DNA from: JACVRM01 sp963839815
Lineage (GTDB): Bacteria > Actinomycetota > Thermoleophilia > Gaiellales > Gaiellaceae
Assembly (NCBI GenBank): GCA_963839815.1
Contig: CAWIWF010000006.1
Coordinates: 558,001-622,000 of the forward strand
Length of the DNA stretch: 64,000 bases
Direction: 5' to 3'
The position numbers and the translations under genes were made by a program. Below the pieces are notes generated by a model, which worked only from the letters and a program-made list of their open reading frames with translations, did not search any database and was not told where the DNA came from. Positions 50,653 to 59,291 of the stretch are shown here, one piece after another. The stretch's first letter is position 1. Each line of letters starts with the position of its first letter.

Positions 50653-51470
50653 ACGACGACGTCACCGTCGTCATCGCCTGCTTCAACTACGGGCGCTACC
50701 TGCCGGAAGCCGTCGCTAGTGCGCTCGGCCAGGACGGGGGGCCACCGGCCGTCGTAGTCGTGGACGACGGCTCGGACGAGCCGGAGACGCTGCAGGCGCT
50801 CGAGCAGCTGCCGGCTGGCGTCGAGCTGGTGCGCCAGGAGAACAGCGGCGTCTGCCGGGCCCGGAACGCGGGGCTGCGCCGGGCCGGGACGCCGCTCGCG
50901 CTCGTGCTCGACGCGGACGACCGGCTCGCCCCGGGCGCGCTCGCGGCGCTAAAGCCGCCGCTCGTCGCCGAGGAGGGGCTCGGCTTCACGTACGGGACGA
51001 TGCGCTTCTTCGGCGACTGGAACGGGGAGCTCCGCTTCCCCGACTACGACGCGTACACGCTGCTCTACCGGCACACGATCGGCCTGAGCGCGCTCATGCG
51101 GCGGGCGGTCTGGGAGGACACACGCGGCTTCGACCCAGGCTTCGAGCAGTACGAGGACTGGGAGCTGTGGCTGAACGCGCTCGCGCACGGGTGGCGGGGC
51201 CGCCGCGTCGAGGGCGTGACGCTCGAGTACCGGCGCCACGGGGGCACAAAGCTCACCCGCGACCGCGGCCGCTACCGCGCGATCTACCGGCAACTCCGCC
51301 GCAAGCACGCCTCGCTCTACGCCCGCACGGCCGAGCTCGCTGCCGAGAGCCGCCTCGGGGCGCCGGGCCGGCTCGCCCACCGCCTCTACTGGGGCCCGCG
51401 GCCAGTGCCGGCTCGCCTCGAAGCCGTGCTCTACGGCCTGCGCTGGGGCCGGGGGGCGGCGAACCGCTGA
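50649..51470 (+). CDS. Glycosyltransferase family 2
   Basis: 273 aa, GTG start overlapping the methyltransferase stop. VTVVIACFNYGRYLPEAVAS, VVVVDDGSDEPETLQALEQL, NSGVCRARNAGLRRAGTPLA and the donor Asp in LVLDADDRLAPGALAAL near residue 92 are typical GT-A elements; FDPGFEQYEDWELWLNALAH near 155 contains the catalytic E-D-W. The C-terminal basic segment (KHASLYARTAELAAE and on) probably contacts the membrane or acceptor. Substrates unknown. Confidence 0.88.
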   Translation: MNDDVTVVIACFNYGRYLPEAVASALGQDGGPPAVVVVDDGSDEPETLQALEQLPAGVELVRQENSGVCRARNAGLRRAGTPLALVLDADDRLAPGALAALKPPLVAEEGLGFTYGTMRFFGDWNGELRFPDYDAYTLLYRHTIGLSALMRRAVWEDTRGFDPGFEQYEDWELWLNALAHGWRGRRVEGVTLEYRRHGGTKLTRDRGRYRAIYRQLRRKHASLYARTAELAAESRLGAPGRLAHRLYWGPRPVPARLEAVLYGLRWGRGAANR

Positions 51471-51471
51471 C

Positions 51472-51477
51472 TATGCT
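51472..51477 (+). promoter_or_regulatory. -10-like TATGCT, leaderless start
   Basis: 9 nt before the ATG at 51487 and only 1 nt after the preceding stop. Confidence 0.45.
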
Positions 51478-51486
51478 GGCCCGCTG

Positions 51487-52251
51487 ATGCCCGCGCTCTC
51501 CGTGGTCACCCCCGTGTTCGACGGGGCGCGCTACCTCGCCCACTGCCTCGACAGCGTCGCCGCGCTCGCCACCGAGCACGAGCACCTCGTCGTCGACGGC
51601 GGCTCGGGCGACGGCACGGTCGCCATCCTCGGGGGGCGCGCCGACCCGGCGCTCTCCTGGGTGTCGGAGCCGGATCGTGGCCAGACGCACGCGGTCAACA
51701 AGGGTCTCGAGCGCGCGACGGGCGAGATCGTCGGCTGGCTCAACGCCGACGACGAGTACCTGCCCGAGGCGGTCGACCGCGCGATCGCCGACATGCTCGC
51801 CGACCCTGGCATCGACGCGGTCTACGGCGGCATGCACATCGTCGACGAGCACGGAGAGGTGCGCCGCCGCTACCAGCCCGGCCGGTACAGCTGGAGCCGG
51901 TACCTCTTCCTCGGCGACTACATCCCGACGCCGTCGATCCTCTTCCGCCGCCGGCTGCTCGAGCCGGTCGGCCTCCTGGACGAGACCTACGCCGACGCCG
52001 CCGACTACGACTTCTACCTGCGCCTCTTCCACGGCTCGCGGGTCGAGCGCCGGCCCGAGGCGCTGTTCCGCTTCCGCTACCACCCGGACAGCAAGACGGT
52101 GCGCGACGTCTGGACCCAGCAGCGCGAGGCGCTCGAGATCCGCCGCCGCTGGGCGCGCCGCCCGGGCGAGCGGGCGCTCATGACCGCGATCGACCGCGCC
52201 AAGCGGGCGGTGCTCCCCCGGATCTCGCCCTGGCCGAAGCCGTTCGCATGA
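51487..52251 (+). CDS. Glycosyltransferase family 2
   Basis: 254 aa. LSVVTPVFDGARYLAHCLDS, HLVVDGGSGDGTVAILGGRA, WVSEPDRGQTHAVNKGLERA and GWLNADDEYLPEAVDRAI near residue 77 (N-A-D-D donor site) place it in the GT2 group that also includes 57718-58527. ADYDFYLRLFHGSRVERRPE near 178 carries the acceptor-side acidic pair. Single domain, cytoplasmic. It probably adds a hexose or N-acetylhexosamine to the glycan. The following gene overlaps it (ATGA). Confidence 0.88.
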   Translation: MPALSVVTPVFDGARYLAHCLDSVAALATEHEHLVVDGGSGDGTVAILGGRADPALSWVSEPDRGQTHAVNKGLERATGEIVGWLNADDEYLPEAVDRAIADMLADPGIDAVYGGMHIVDEHGEVRRRYQPGRYSWSRYLFLGDYIPTPSILFRRRLLEPVGLLDETYADAADYDFYLRLFHGSRVERRPEALFRFRYHPDSKTVRDVWTQQREALEIRRRWARRPGERALMTAIDRAKRAVLPRISPWPKPFA

Positions 52252-52946
52252 TGCGGCTCACCGTCCGCCACGTCTACGACTTCGGCGACGACCGCGCTGT
52301 GGTCGGCGACGACCTGGTCCGCCCCGACGCCTGGGACGCGCTGCGCACGCAGACGAGCGGCCCTTTCGCGATCGCACGCGACGCCGCCGAGCTCGACCGC
52401 ATGGCCGACGAGCACCCCGAGGTGGGCGAGCGTGCCCGTGCGATCGACCGGGTGCTCGAGGAACGCGGCGTAGGAACGCTCGCGTCGTACGGAACGGGCG
52501 GCGGCCTCCCCGAGCGCTGGCTGCAGCGCATCCGTCCGGACCGGCGCCTCCTGCTCACCGACTACGGGCCTGAGACCGTCGAGCGCCTGCGCCTGCTCTT
52601 CCCCGGGGTCGAGGTACACCGGCACGACCTGCTCCGCGACGAGCCGCTCGAGGCCGACGCACATCTCTTCCACCGGATCGACACGGAGCTCGGCGACGCG
52701 GAGTGGAAGCAGGTCTTTTCACGCTTCGCCGGCCGGACCGTCCTCGTGGTCGCGACCGAGGTCGCCAGCACCCGCCGGATCGCCGCCGAGGTGCGCAAAC
52801 GGCTGCAGAACCGGCATGTCTCGCGGGCGGGCTGGATGCGTAACCGGGCGGCCTTCGAGGCGCTCTTTCGCGCCACCCACGGGGCGCGGCCGCTGACCTT
52901 CAACGACCTCGACGGCTGGCTGCTCGAGCCGCGGCGGCCCGCGTAG
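52248..52946 (+). CDS. Methyltransferase-like protein of glycan locus
   Basis: 232 aa, no recognised family in detail. A Rossmann-like core is suggested by VLEERGVGTLASYGTGGGLP, then RLLLTDYGPETVERLRLLFP near residue 100 (acidic end of strand 2) and DAHLFHRIDTELGDAEWKQV near 125; the final part (TVLVVATEVASTRRIAAEV) resembles the last strands of a class I SAM fold. The first 70 residues are unrelated to known motifs. Placement after two glycosyltransferases suggests modification of the growing chain. Could also be a non-catalytic relative. Confidence 0.55.
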   Translation: MMRLTVRHVYDFGDDRAVVGDDLVRPDAWDALRTQTSGPFAIARDAAELDRMADEHPEVGERARAIDRVLEERGVGTLASYGTGGGLPERWLQRIRPDRRLLLTDYGPETVERLRLLFPGVEVHRHDLLRDEPLEADAHLFHRIDTELGDAEWKQVFSRFAGRTVLVVATEVASTRRIAAEVRKRLQNRHVSRAGWMRNRAAFEALFRATHGARPLTFNDLDGWLLEPRRPA

Positions 52947-52949
52947 GAT
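52944..52949 (+). promoter_or_regulatory. -10-like TAGGAT, leaderless start
   Basis: 7 nt before the ATG at 52957; it overlaps the preceding stop codon. Confidence 0.5.
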
Positions 52950-52956
52950 CGCGCGG

Positions 52957-53959
52957 ATGCCGGCCGATCTCGACCGCTACTCGGGCGCGCGCGTCCTCGT
53001 CACCGGCGGGCTCGGCTTCATCGGCTCGCACCTGGCCGCGACGCTCGTCGAGCTCGGCGCGGACGTCACCATCGTCGACTCGCTCATCCCGGAGTACGGC
53101 GGCAACCAGTTCAACATCCGCGAGCATCGCCGACCGGGTGCACGTGAACTACTCCGACATCCGCGACCCCTGGTCGATCCGCTACCTCGTCGGCGGCCAG
53201 GACTTCATCTTCAACCTCGCCGGCCAGGTCTCGCACATCGACTCGATGCGCGACCCGCAGACCGACCTCGACATCAACTGCGTCAGCCAGCTCTCGCTGC
53301 TCGAGGCGCTGCGCGAGATCAACCGCGACGCCACCGTCGTCTTCGCCGCCTCGCGCCAGCAGTACGGGCGGCCGAAGTTCGTCCCCGTCACCGAGGAGCA
53401 CCCGCAGCTGCCGGTCGACGTCAACGGCATCAACCTCGTCGCCGGCGAGGCGTACCACCTGCTCTACAACGACGTCTACGGCATCCGCGCGGTCTCGCTG
53501 CGGCTGACCAACACCTACGGGCCGCACCTGCTGATGAAGCACGACCGCCAGGGCTTCATCACCACCTTCATCCGCCTGGCCGTGCACGGCGAGGAGATCC
53601 GCGTGTTCGGCGACGGCTCGCAGCTGCGCGACTTCACCTACGTGGCGGACGCGGTCGACGCCTTCCTGCTCGCGGCGATCTCCGACCAGGCGCACGGGCA
53701 CGCGTTGAACGTTGGCGGCATCGAGCCGGTCTCGCTGCTCGAGGTGGCGCAGCTCTGCCAGGAGCTGGCCGGCAAGGGCGGGACGGTGACGACGGTGCCG
53801 TGGCCGGAGGAGCGGGCGAAGATCGACATCGGCTCGATCTACGTCGACCACTCGCGCCTGACCGAGGCCACCGGCTGGGAGCCGCGGGTGGGGCTGCGCG
53901 AGGGCCTCGAGCGGACGATCCGGTTCTACGGGGAGCACGGCGAGCGCTACTGGGCCTGA
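52957..53959 (+). CDS. NAD-dependent sugar epimerase/dehydratase (SDR), frameshifted
   Basis: The first 56 residues read VLVTGGLGFIGSHLAATLVE and SLIPEYGGNQFNIRE; one extra base near 53126 moves the frame, after which IADRVHVNYSDIRDPWSIR and the rest continue: NLAGQVSHIDSMRDPQTD, ASRQQYGRPKFVPVTEEHP, the Y-x3-K region as VAGEAYHLLYNDVYG (Lys not obvious), LRLTNTYGPHLLMKHDRQGF and GWEPRVGLREGLERTIRFYG. About 333 aa after repair. It resembles UDP-glucose 4-epimerase-like SDRs. The apparent absence of the catalytic Lys is worth noting. The 3' end overlaps a convergent methyltransferase gene by 13 bp. Confidence 0.72.
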
Positions 53960-54732
53960 CCGGCCTCCGGCCGCAGCGTGAAGAAGTGGTGCCAGGGGTT
54001 CTCTGGCACGCGGAAGTCTCGGTCGACCTGGAAGCCCGCCGCGCGGGCGGCGGCCGTGAAGCGCTCGACCGGGTAGCCCTCGGTGCCGAGCTCCCAGTAG
54101 TGCTCGCCGTCGAACTCGTGCCGCCACGGCTCGTGCGGGACCGGCGGCCGGAGGGCGAGCGTGCCGGTGCCGAGGCCCCAGGTCGGAGGAACGAGAGCCA
54201 CCCAGAGCGCGTCGCGCCAGCGTGCGCGCCCGCGGGCGGCGGCGAGCAGCGGGCGCACGCGCCCGGCCGGCAGCTCGCGCCGCAGGCGCGCGGCGTAGAG
54301 GCCGAAGTAGAGCGGGTAGGCCTTGCCGACCCAGGGCGTGTCGTCCGGCACCGACACGATCACGCCGCTCCGCGTGACGCGCCGAAGCTCCGCCAGCGCC
54401 TGCTCCGCGTCCTCCCAGGGCAGGTGCTCGAGCACCTCGCAGCAGAGCACCGCGTCGAACGAGGCGGCGTCGAACGGCAGCTCGGTGACCGAGGCGGCGA
54501 CGTCCGGCCGCACGTCGGGGTCGATGTCGACGGTGGTGATCTCCAGGCCGGCGCGGCGGAGCCAGTCGGTGACCAGGCCGGCGCCGGGCCCGACCTCGAG
54601 CACCGTTCGCGGCGTGAGCGACAGCGTCTCGTCGAGCTGGTGCCAGAACGAGCAGAAGCGCTCCTTCGTGTTGTACTCGCGCGACGCGTAGTGGCCGGCC
54701 GCCACCTGCGCCTCCCCCTGCCCGTCAGCCAC
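53947..54732 (-). CDS. SAM-dependent methyltransferase
   Basis: 261 aa, GTG at 54732 overlapping the preceding stop by 8 bp. Class I core: VLEVGPGAGLVTDWLRRAGL near residue 44 (E-V-G-P-G-A-G), ITTVDIDPDVRPDVAASV near 65, LPFDAASFDAVLCCEVLEHL near 85 and GVIVSVPDDTPWVG near 120. A second half has aromatic residues and ends VPENPWHHFFTLRPEAG. It methylates a sugar or lipid-linked intermediate in the glycan locus; the target is unknown. Last gene of the minus-strand run that starts at 59240. Confidence 0.85.
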   Translation of the reverse strand: MADGQGEAQVAAGHYASREYNTKERFCSFWHQLDETLSLTPRTVLEVGPGAGLVTDWLRRAGLEITTVDIDPDVRPDVAASVTELPFDAASFDAVLCCEVLEHLPWEDAEQALAELRRVTRSGVIVSVPDDTPWVGKAYPLYFGLYAARLRRELPAGRVRPLLAAARGRARWRDALWVALVPPTWGLGTGTLALRPPVPHEPWRHEFDGEHYWELGTEGYPVERFTAAARAAGFQVDRDFRVPENPWHHFFTLRPEAGQAQ

Positions 54733-55606
54733 CGCGCCGCCAGACGTTGATCCCCGCCTCGCCGGCGAGCACGAGGCCGAGGCCGCCGGCGGCGAGCTGC
54801 TCGCGGAGCCCGAAGTCCTCGTGGTGCATCGGGTTGGCCGCCGTCGCCTCGAACGGGCTGTCCTCGACCAGCACGCCGGTCGGGGAGAGCGCGGCCAGCA
54901 GGCTCGCTACCGTCTCGCGCCCGTCCTCGAGATGCTCGAGCACGTCGACGGCCACGATCGCGTCGAACGCGGCGGCCGGCAGCTCGTCCCACCAGTCGAG
55001 CAGGCGCACCCGCTCGCCCAGGCCCAGGCGGTGCACCCGGAAGCGGACGAAGTCGCGCTGGAGGGCGTTGAGATCCGTGTACGAGGCCTCGAGCCCGCGC
55101 GCGGCCAGCGTGAGCGTGAGGCCGCCGGCCCCGCCGCCGAAGTCGAGCACGCGCCCGCCCGGCGGGACGTAGGGCGCGACGAACCGGTCGACGAACGACG
55201 CGTCCGGGAAGTGGACGGCGTTCGCGAACAGGTAGGTCTTCGACGAGAGGTAGAACCACTGGTCGCGACGCAGGGGCTCGGGGGTCGCCCACCACTCGCT
55301 GCGGAAGGACAGCGCGTTCCGGCGCGCGAGCAGGCTCTCCACCTCGGCCCGGGGCAGGCCCGTGTAGGCGGCCAGGTCGGCGGCCACGTCAAGCGTGACG
55401 CCCTCCACCTCGACGGCCGGGGGCACCTCGTTGACCTCACCCCGGAAGGGTGTGTACGCGACGCGGTCGGAGAGCCGGTACAGGCGCTCGGCGAGCGCCG
55501 GCGCGCCGGCGTCGACGAGCCGGTTCCGGCGCGCGCGGGCATCGGCGGCGTAGGCACCGAGCGCAGCCGCGGCGCGGCCGGCGAGGCTCCGGCGCCCGTC
55601 GCTCAT
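54725..55606 (-). CDS. SAM-dependent methyltransferase
   Basis: 293 aa. The ATG at 55606 overlaps the ATPase stop (ATGA). An N-terminal region of about 140 residues (LPRAEVESLLARRNALSFRS, EWWATPEPLRRDQWFYLSSK) precedes the catalytic core: GGRVLDFGGGAGGLTLTLAA near residue 165 (D-F-G-G-G-A-G), ASYTDLNALQRDFVRFRVH, FDAIVAVDVLEHLEDGRETV near 225 and TGVLVEDSPFEATAANPMHH. This two-part arrangement is common in methyltransferases of O-antigen loci. It may cap or decorate a chain exported by the ABC system just upstream. Confidence 0.82.
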   Translation of the reverse strand: MSDGRRSLAGRAAAALGAYAADARARRNRLVDAGAPALAERLYRLSDRVAYTPFRGEVNEVPPAVEVEGVTLDVAADLAAYTGLPRAEVESLLARRNALSFRSEWWATPEPLRRDQWFYLSSKTYLFANAVHFPDASFVDRFVAPYVPPGGRVLDFGGGAGGLTLTLAARGLEASYTDLNALQRDFVRFRVHRLGLGERVRLLDWWDELPAAAFDAIVAVDVLEHLEDGRETVASLLAALSPTGVLVEDSPFEATAANPMHHEDFGLREQLAAGGLGLVLAGEAGINVWRRGG

Positions 55607-56887
55607 GCGCTCGGCGCGGCCTCGACCGGCGCCGGCGCGGCCGCCGGCTCCGTCACCGACCAGCGGTGCTCGACGAGGACGGCCTGGTGGCTCGGCAGCT
55701 GCTCGCGCCCGGAGCCGTAGAAGTCGCCCTCTCGCACGGTCAGCTCGCAGGCGCGCTGCACCCAGTCGAGGATGTCGCCGCCAATGTCGGCCCAGATGTT
55801 GAGCGTGTACTGGCCGGCGGGCAGCGGGCAGCGCGGGATCGAGAGCCGGACCTCGCCGCGCGGCGGCAAGTCGCGGAACAGCGTCCCGGTGGTGAGGGTG
55901 TAGAGGTGCAGCATCAGCTCGCCGAGGAGCGAGTTGACGACGACGGCGAAGTTGACGTTGCGCGCCGGCCGCCCCTCGGCCGTGTCGTAGGCGAGCACGA
56001 CCTCGAAGTCCTGCCCCGTCGCCGGCGAGTCGATCCGGCGACCGTCCGACTCGAACCCGATCTCCGTGAAGCGGATGCGGCCGCTTCCCTGCCGGTCGGC
56101 GCGATCGGCCAGCAGCGTGGCCGCGTCGCGCCGGGTCGACTGCACGTAGGTCGAGACGACCTCGTCGGTGGGGCCGATCGTCACCATCCGCCCCTGCGAG
56201 AGGAGCAGCGAGCGCGTGCAGAGCTTCCGGACGGCCGGCAGGTTGTGGGAGACGAACAGCACCGTGCGCCCCTCGCCGGCGACCCCCTCCATGCGCCCGA
56301 GGCACTTCTCCTGGAAGGCGAGGTCGCCGACCGAGAGCACCTCGTCGACGATCAGGATCTCCGGCTCCAGGTGCGCGGCGACCGCGAAGGCCAGCCGCAG
56401 GTACATGCCGCTCGAGTAGCGCTTGACCGGCGTGTCGATGAACTGCTCGACCTCGGCGAAGTCGACGATCTCGTCGAACTTGCGCGCCGATCTCGTTGCG
56501 GCCCATGCCGAGGATCGCGCCGTTGAGGAAGACGTTCTCGCGGCCGGTGAGCTCGGGGTGGAAGCCGGTGCCGACCTCGAGCAGCGCGCCCACGCGGCCG
56601 CGCAGCCGGATCTCGCCCGTGGTCGGGCGGCGTGACGCGCGAGAGCAGCTTGAGCAGCGTGCTCTTGCCGGCGCCGTTGTGGCCGATGATCCCGAACGTC
56701 TCGCCGCGGTCGACCTCGAAGCCGACGTCGCGCAGCGCCCAGAACTCCTCGCCCCGCCGGCGCCTGCGCCAGCGAACGCAGCGTGGCGCTCACGCTTCTC
56801 CGTCAGGAGCTCGTAGCCGCCGTGCAGCTGGCCGAGCCGGTAACGCTTGCCGACTCCCTCCGCCCTGACTACCGGTGCATCGCTCAT
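55603..56887 (-). CDS. wzt: Polysaccharide ABC exporter ATPase with carbohydrate-binding tail, multiply frameshifted
   Basis: Starts MSDAPVVRAEGVGKRYRLG. Walker A GIIGHNGAGKSTLLKLLSRV, GFHPELTGRENVFLNGAILG, signature YSSGMYLRLAFAVAAHLEPE and Walker B ILIVDEVLSVGD are all present but in three different frames: single-base shifts occur near 56790, 56755, 56632 and 56490. The C-terminal ~180 residues (GFESDGRRIDSPATGQDFEV, VRLSIPRCPLPAGQYTLNIW, DIGGDILDWVQRA) are the beta-sandwich of Wzt proteins that binds the capped end of the chain. With the permease it exports a finished polysaccharide. About 428 aa after repair; overlaps both neighbours by 4 bp. Confidence 0.8.
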
Positions 56888-57721
56888 ATGATGTCCGCGA
56901 AGAACTGCTCCGTGCGGCGGAAGTAGGCCACGCCGGCGAGCAGGCCCCCGAGCGCGACCGCCGCCGAGATCGCCACCTGGCCGGCCACGGGCGCAGGCGT
57001 GCCGAGCACCGCCCAGCGCACGCCGTCGACCACCGACACCATCGGGTTGACCGCGTAGACGTAGCGCAGCGCTCCCTCCACGAGCGTGCTCGGGTAGATG
57101 ACGGGCGTGGCGAAGAGCCAGACCTGCACGACCAGCGGGATCGCCACGGCGACATCGCGGTAGCTGCACGTTGAGCGCCGACAGGAAGACGCCGGTGGCG
57201 AGCGCGGTCATGAGCGCCAGCAGCAGGAAGGCGACGACCCCGAACACCCGCAGCGAGAGCCCGACGTTCCAGAACAGCGCGAACACGGCGAGCACCGCCA
57301 GGCCGAGCACGAGGTCGATCAGCAACGAGCCCGTGCGCGCGAGCGGGATCACCAGCCGCGGGAAGTAGACCTTCGAGAGCAGATTGGCGTCCGCGACGAG
57401 CGACTGTGCCGACTGCAGCGTCGCGCCGGACACGAACACCCAGGGCACGAGCCCCGCAAGGGCGAAGATCGGATAGGGAAGACCCTGGGAGCCGATGTCG
57501 GCCAGCCGCCCGAAGAAGAGGGCGAAGATGAAGGCGAGCGCGACCGGCTGCATGATCGCCCAGCTGACGCCGAAGAGGCTCTGCTTGTAGCGGATCTGCA
57601 GGTCTCGCTTGGTCAGGAAGTAGAGGAGCTCACGGTGCTGCCACAGCTCGCCGAAGCCGAGCCCGCCCCAGCGCGCGGGCGGGCGGATGACCGTCTCAGG
57701 CGCGACGTGGACGCTGCTCAC
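56884..57721 (-). CDS. wzm: Polysaccharide ABC exporter permease, frameshifted
   Basis: About 278 aa. N-terminal GELWQHRELLYFLTKRDLQI then RYKQSLFGVSWAIMQPVAL is the hallmark entry to the ABC-2 polysaccharide permease fold. Helices follow: ALAFIFALFFGRL, ALAGLVPWVFVSGATLQS, SLLIDLVLGLAVLAVFALFW, GVVAFLLLALMTALATGVFL. The frame shifts near 57165 by one extra base inside ALNVRYRDVAVAI; the last third (IPLVVQVWLFATPVIYPSTL, MVSVVDGVRWAVL) is in the next frame to the stop at 56884. GTG start at 57721 overlaps the preceding gene's stop. Cytoplasmic-membrane channel of the Wzm/Wzt exporter. Confidence 0.85.
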
Positions 57722-58527
57722 CGATGGCGCTCCGCGAGCGGCTCGATCGGCGGCAGCACGCGCAGCGCGCGCAGGAGCTGCGGCACCCGGCTCGCCGCGA
57801 CGAGCGGCGCCGCCCGCAGCGCCAGCCGCTCGCGCGTCGTCAGCGCCGGCCAGAAGAGCTGCCGGAAGCGCTGCTGCTCGCGGGTGAACTGCTCGGGGTT
57901 CCACGACTTCGCCTCGGGGTGGACGACGCGGACCGCGAGCTCCCGGTCGATCGTCGTCGGCAGCTGGCCGTCGAAGGCGAGCCGGAGGCCGTACTCGGTG
58001 TCGAACACGTAGTGCATGTCCTGGCGAAAGTAGCCGTAGCGCCTGAAGACCTCGCCTCGCCAGAACGTGGCTGCCTGGGGCACGCCCCACGGCCCGAGGA
58101 TCCACCAGATGCGGTTCTTCGGCGGCGGCGACGGCCACCACACCTCCGTCGGTCGCCCCTCGGCATCGACGAAGCGCGCGCCACCGACCGCCCAGAGCGC
58201 CTCGCTGCCCGCGAGCGCAGCCACAGCCGCGTCGAACGCGCCGGGCAGGTAGTAGTCGTCGCTGTTGATGTAGGCGACGATGTCGCCCGTGACGCGCGCG
58301 AGCGCCTTGTTGAGCGCGTCGGTCTGTCCCTCGTCGGGCTCGCTCACCCACCAGGCGAGCCGGTCGGCGTAGCGCTCGAGGATCTCGACAGACCCGTCCG
58401 TCGAGCCGCCGTCGACCACCACGTACTCGAGGTTCTCGTAGCCCTGGTCCAGCACCGAGCGAAGGGTGCGCTCCAGGAACTCCGCCTGGTTGAACGAGGG
58501 CGTGATGATGGAGAGCCGGGGCGTCAC
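57718..58527 (-). CDS. Glycosyltransferase family 2
   Basis: 269 aa, GTG at 58527. LSIITPSFNQAEFLERTLRS, YVVVDGGSTDGSVEILERYA, WVSEPDEGQTDALNKALARV and YINSDDYYLPGAFDAAVAAL near residue 85 (N-S-D-D) form the GT-A core; RQDMHYVFDTEYGLRLAF near 172 holds the acceptor-side acidic residues. It is of the same subgroup as 51487-52251. The gene is in a chain of 4-bp overlaps: methyltransferase, this GT, permease, ATPase, methyltransferase, methyltransferase, which should be one operon. Confidence 0.88.
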   Translation of the reverse strand: MTPRLSIITPSFNQAEFLERTLRSVLDQGYENLEYVVVDGGSTDGSVEILERYADRLAWWVSEPDEGQTDALNKALARVTGDIVAYINSDDYYLPGAFDAAVAALAGSEALWAVGGARFVDAEGRPTEVWWPSPPPKNRIWWILGPWGVPQAATFWRGEVFRRYGYFRQDMHYVFDTEYGLRLAFDGQLPTTIDRELAVRVVHPEAKSWNPEQFTREQQRFRQLFWPALTTRERLALRAAPLVAASRVPQLLRALRVLPPIEPLAERHR

Positions 58528-59240
58528 GCGCGCCCGAGCACGAACAGCCCCAGCGAGTAGAACGACGCCGAGCCCTCGGTGGCGAGCGCCGTCTCCCGGT
58601 CGGTCTGCACCCAGGCTCGCTCGCCTTCGTCCTTGCGCCAGTACTGCTCCTCGTGGGGGACATAGCCGGCGAGCAGGCGCGGCAGCCGCGCTTCGCCGTA
58701 GATGCGGTGGTAGGGCGGGCAAACCAGGTCGCGGCCGACCGGCACGGTCAAGATCATCCGGCCCGCGGGGGCCAGCGCGTCTCGGAGGACGCCCATCGCG
58801 TCGAGGTCGCCCTCGGGCGCGTCCGAGGAGCCGTAGCGTCCCGCCAGGCCGACGTGCTCCACAGACGAGCAGTTGACGATCTGATCGAACGTGCGGTCGT
58901 CGAGCGGACGCGAGAGCACGTCGGCGCGCAGGTACTCGACGCCCGGATGGCGGTAGTCCGGCGTCACGTCCTCGCGGTCGAGCGCCACGACCTGATGGCC
59001 GCGCTGCGCGGCAGCGAGCGACAGGAAGCCGATGTCGGCGCCGAAGTCGAGCGTCGTCCCCGGGCCGTCGGCGAGGCGCGCCATCACGAACGACCACTCC
59101 ACCCACCGGTCGCCGGCGAGGCTGGGCCCGCCGTCGGCCGACAGCCGCCGCGACGCCTGCAGCGCCACGTCGCCCGCCACCGCCAGCGCGTAGGCGCCGC
59201 CCCGTCGCACGAGGCCTGTCACGTTGCCGCTGCCCGCCAC
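58524..59240 (-). CDS. SAM-dependent methyltransferase
   Basis: 238 aa, GTG at 59240 supported by a leaderless-type hexamer. MTGLVRRGGAYALAVAGDV-like start (after VAGSGN), then GTTLDFGADIGFLSLAAAQR near residue 58 (D-F-G-A-D-I-G), QVVALDREDVTPDYRHPGVE near 78, FDQIVNCSSVEHVGLAGRYG near 108 with the N-C-S-S-V-E-H motif, and LAPAGRMILTVPVGRD. The final third contains DEGERAWVQTDRETALATEG. Methyltransferase for a sugar or lipid intermediate, the first gene of the exporter operon. Confidence 0.82.
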   Translation of the reverse strand: MAGSGNVTGLVRRGGAYALAVAGDVALQASRRLSADGGPSLAGDRWVEWSFVMARLADGPGTTLDFGADIGFLSLAAAQRGHQVVALDREDVTPDYRHPGVEYLRADVLSRPLDDRTFDQIVNCSSVEHVGLAGRYGSSDAPEGDLDAMGVLRDALAPAGRMILTVPVGRDLVCPPYHRIYGEARLPRLLAGYVPHEEQYWRKDEGERAWVQTDRETALATEGSASFYSLGLFVLGRA

Positions 59241-59248
59241 GGGCGCGA

Positions 59249-59254
59249 AGGATA
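59249..59254 (-). promoter_or_regulatory. -10-like TATCCT, leaderless start
   Basis: 8 nt before the GTG at 59240; 23 bp from the opposing hexamer at 59278. Confidence 0.5.
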
Positions 59255-59277
59255 GTTCCGCAGCCCGGGCGGCCGGG

Positions 59278-59283
59278 TACGCT
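59278..59283 (+). promoter_or_regulatory. -10-like TACGCT, leaderless start
   Basis: 8 nt before the GTG at 59292; faces away from the exporter operon promoter. Confidence 0.5.
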
Positions 59284-59291
59284 CCCGCCCC

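Noticed and set aside
54725..58663. A single 1300-residue protein on the minus strand
   Set aside because: The open frame joins the GT2-antiphase, permease, ATPase and methyltransferase genes only because of frameshifts. Separate starts with GTGA/ATGA overlaps show distinct genes.
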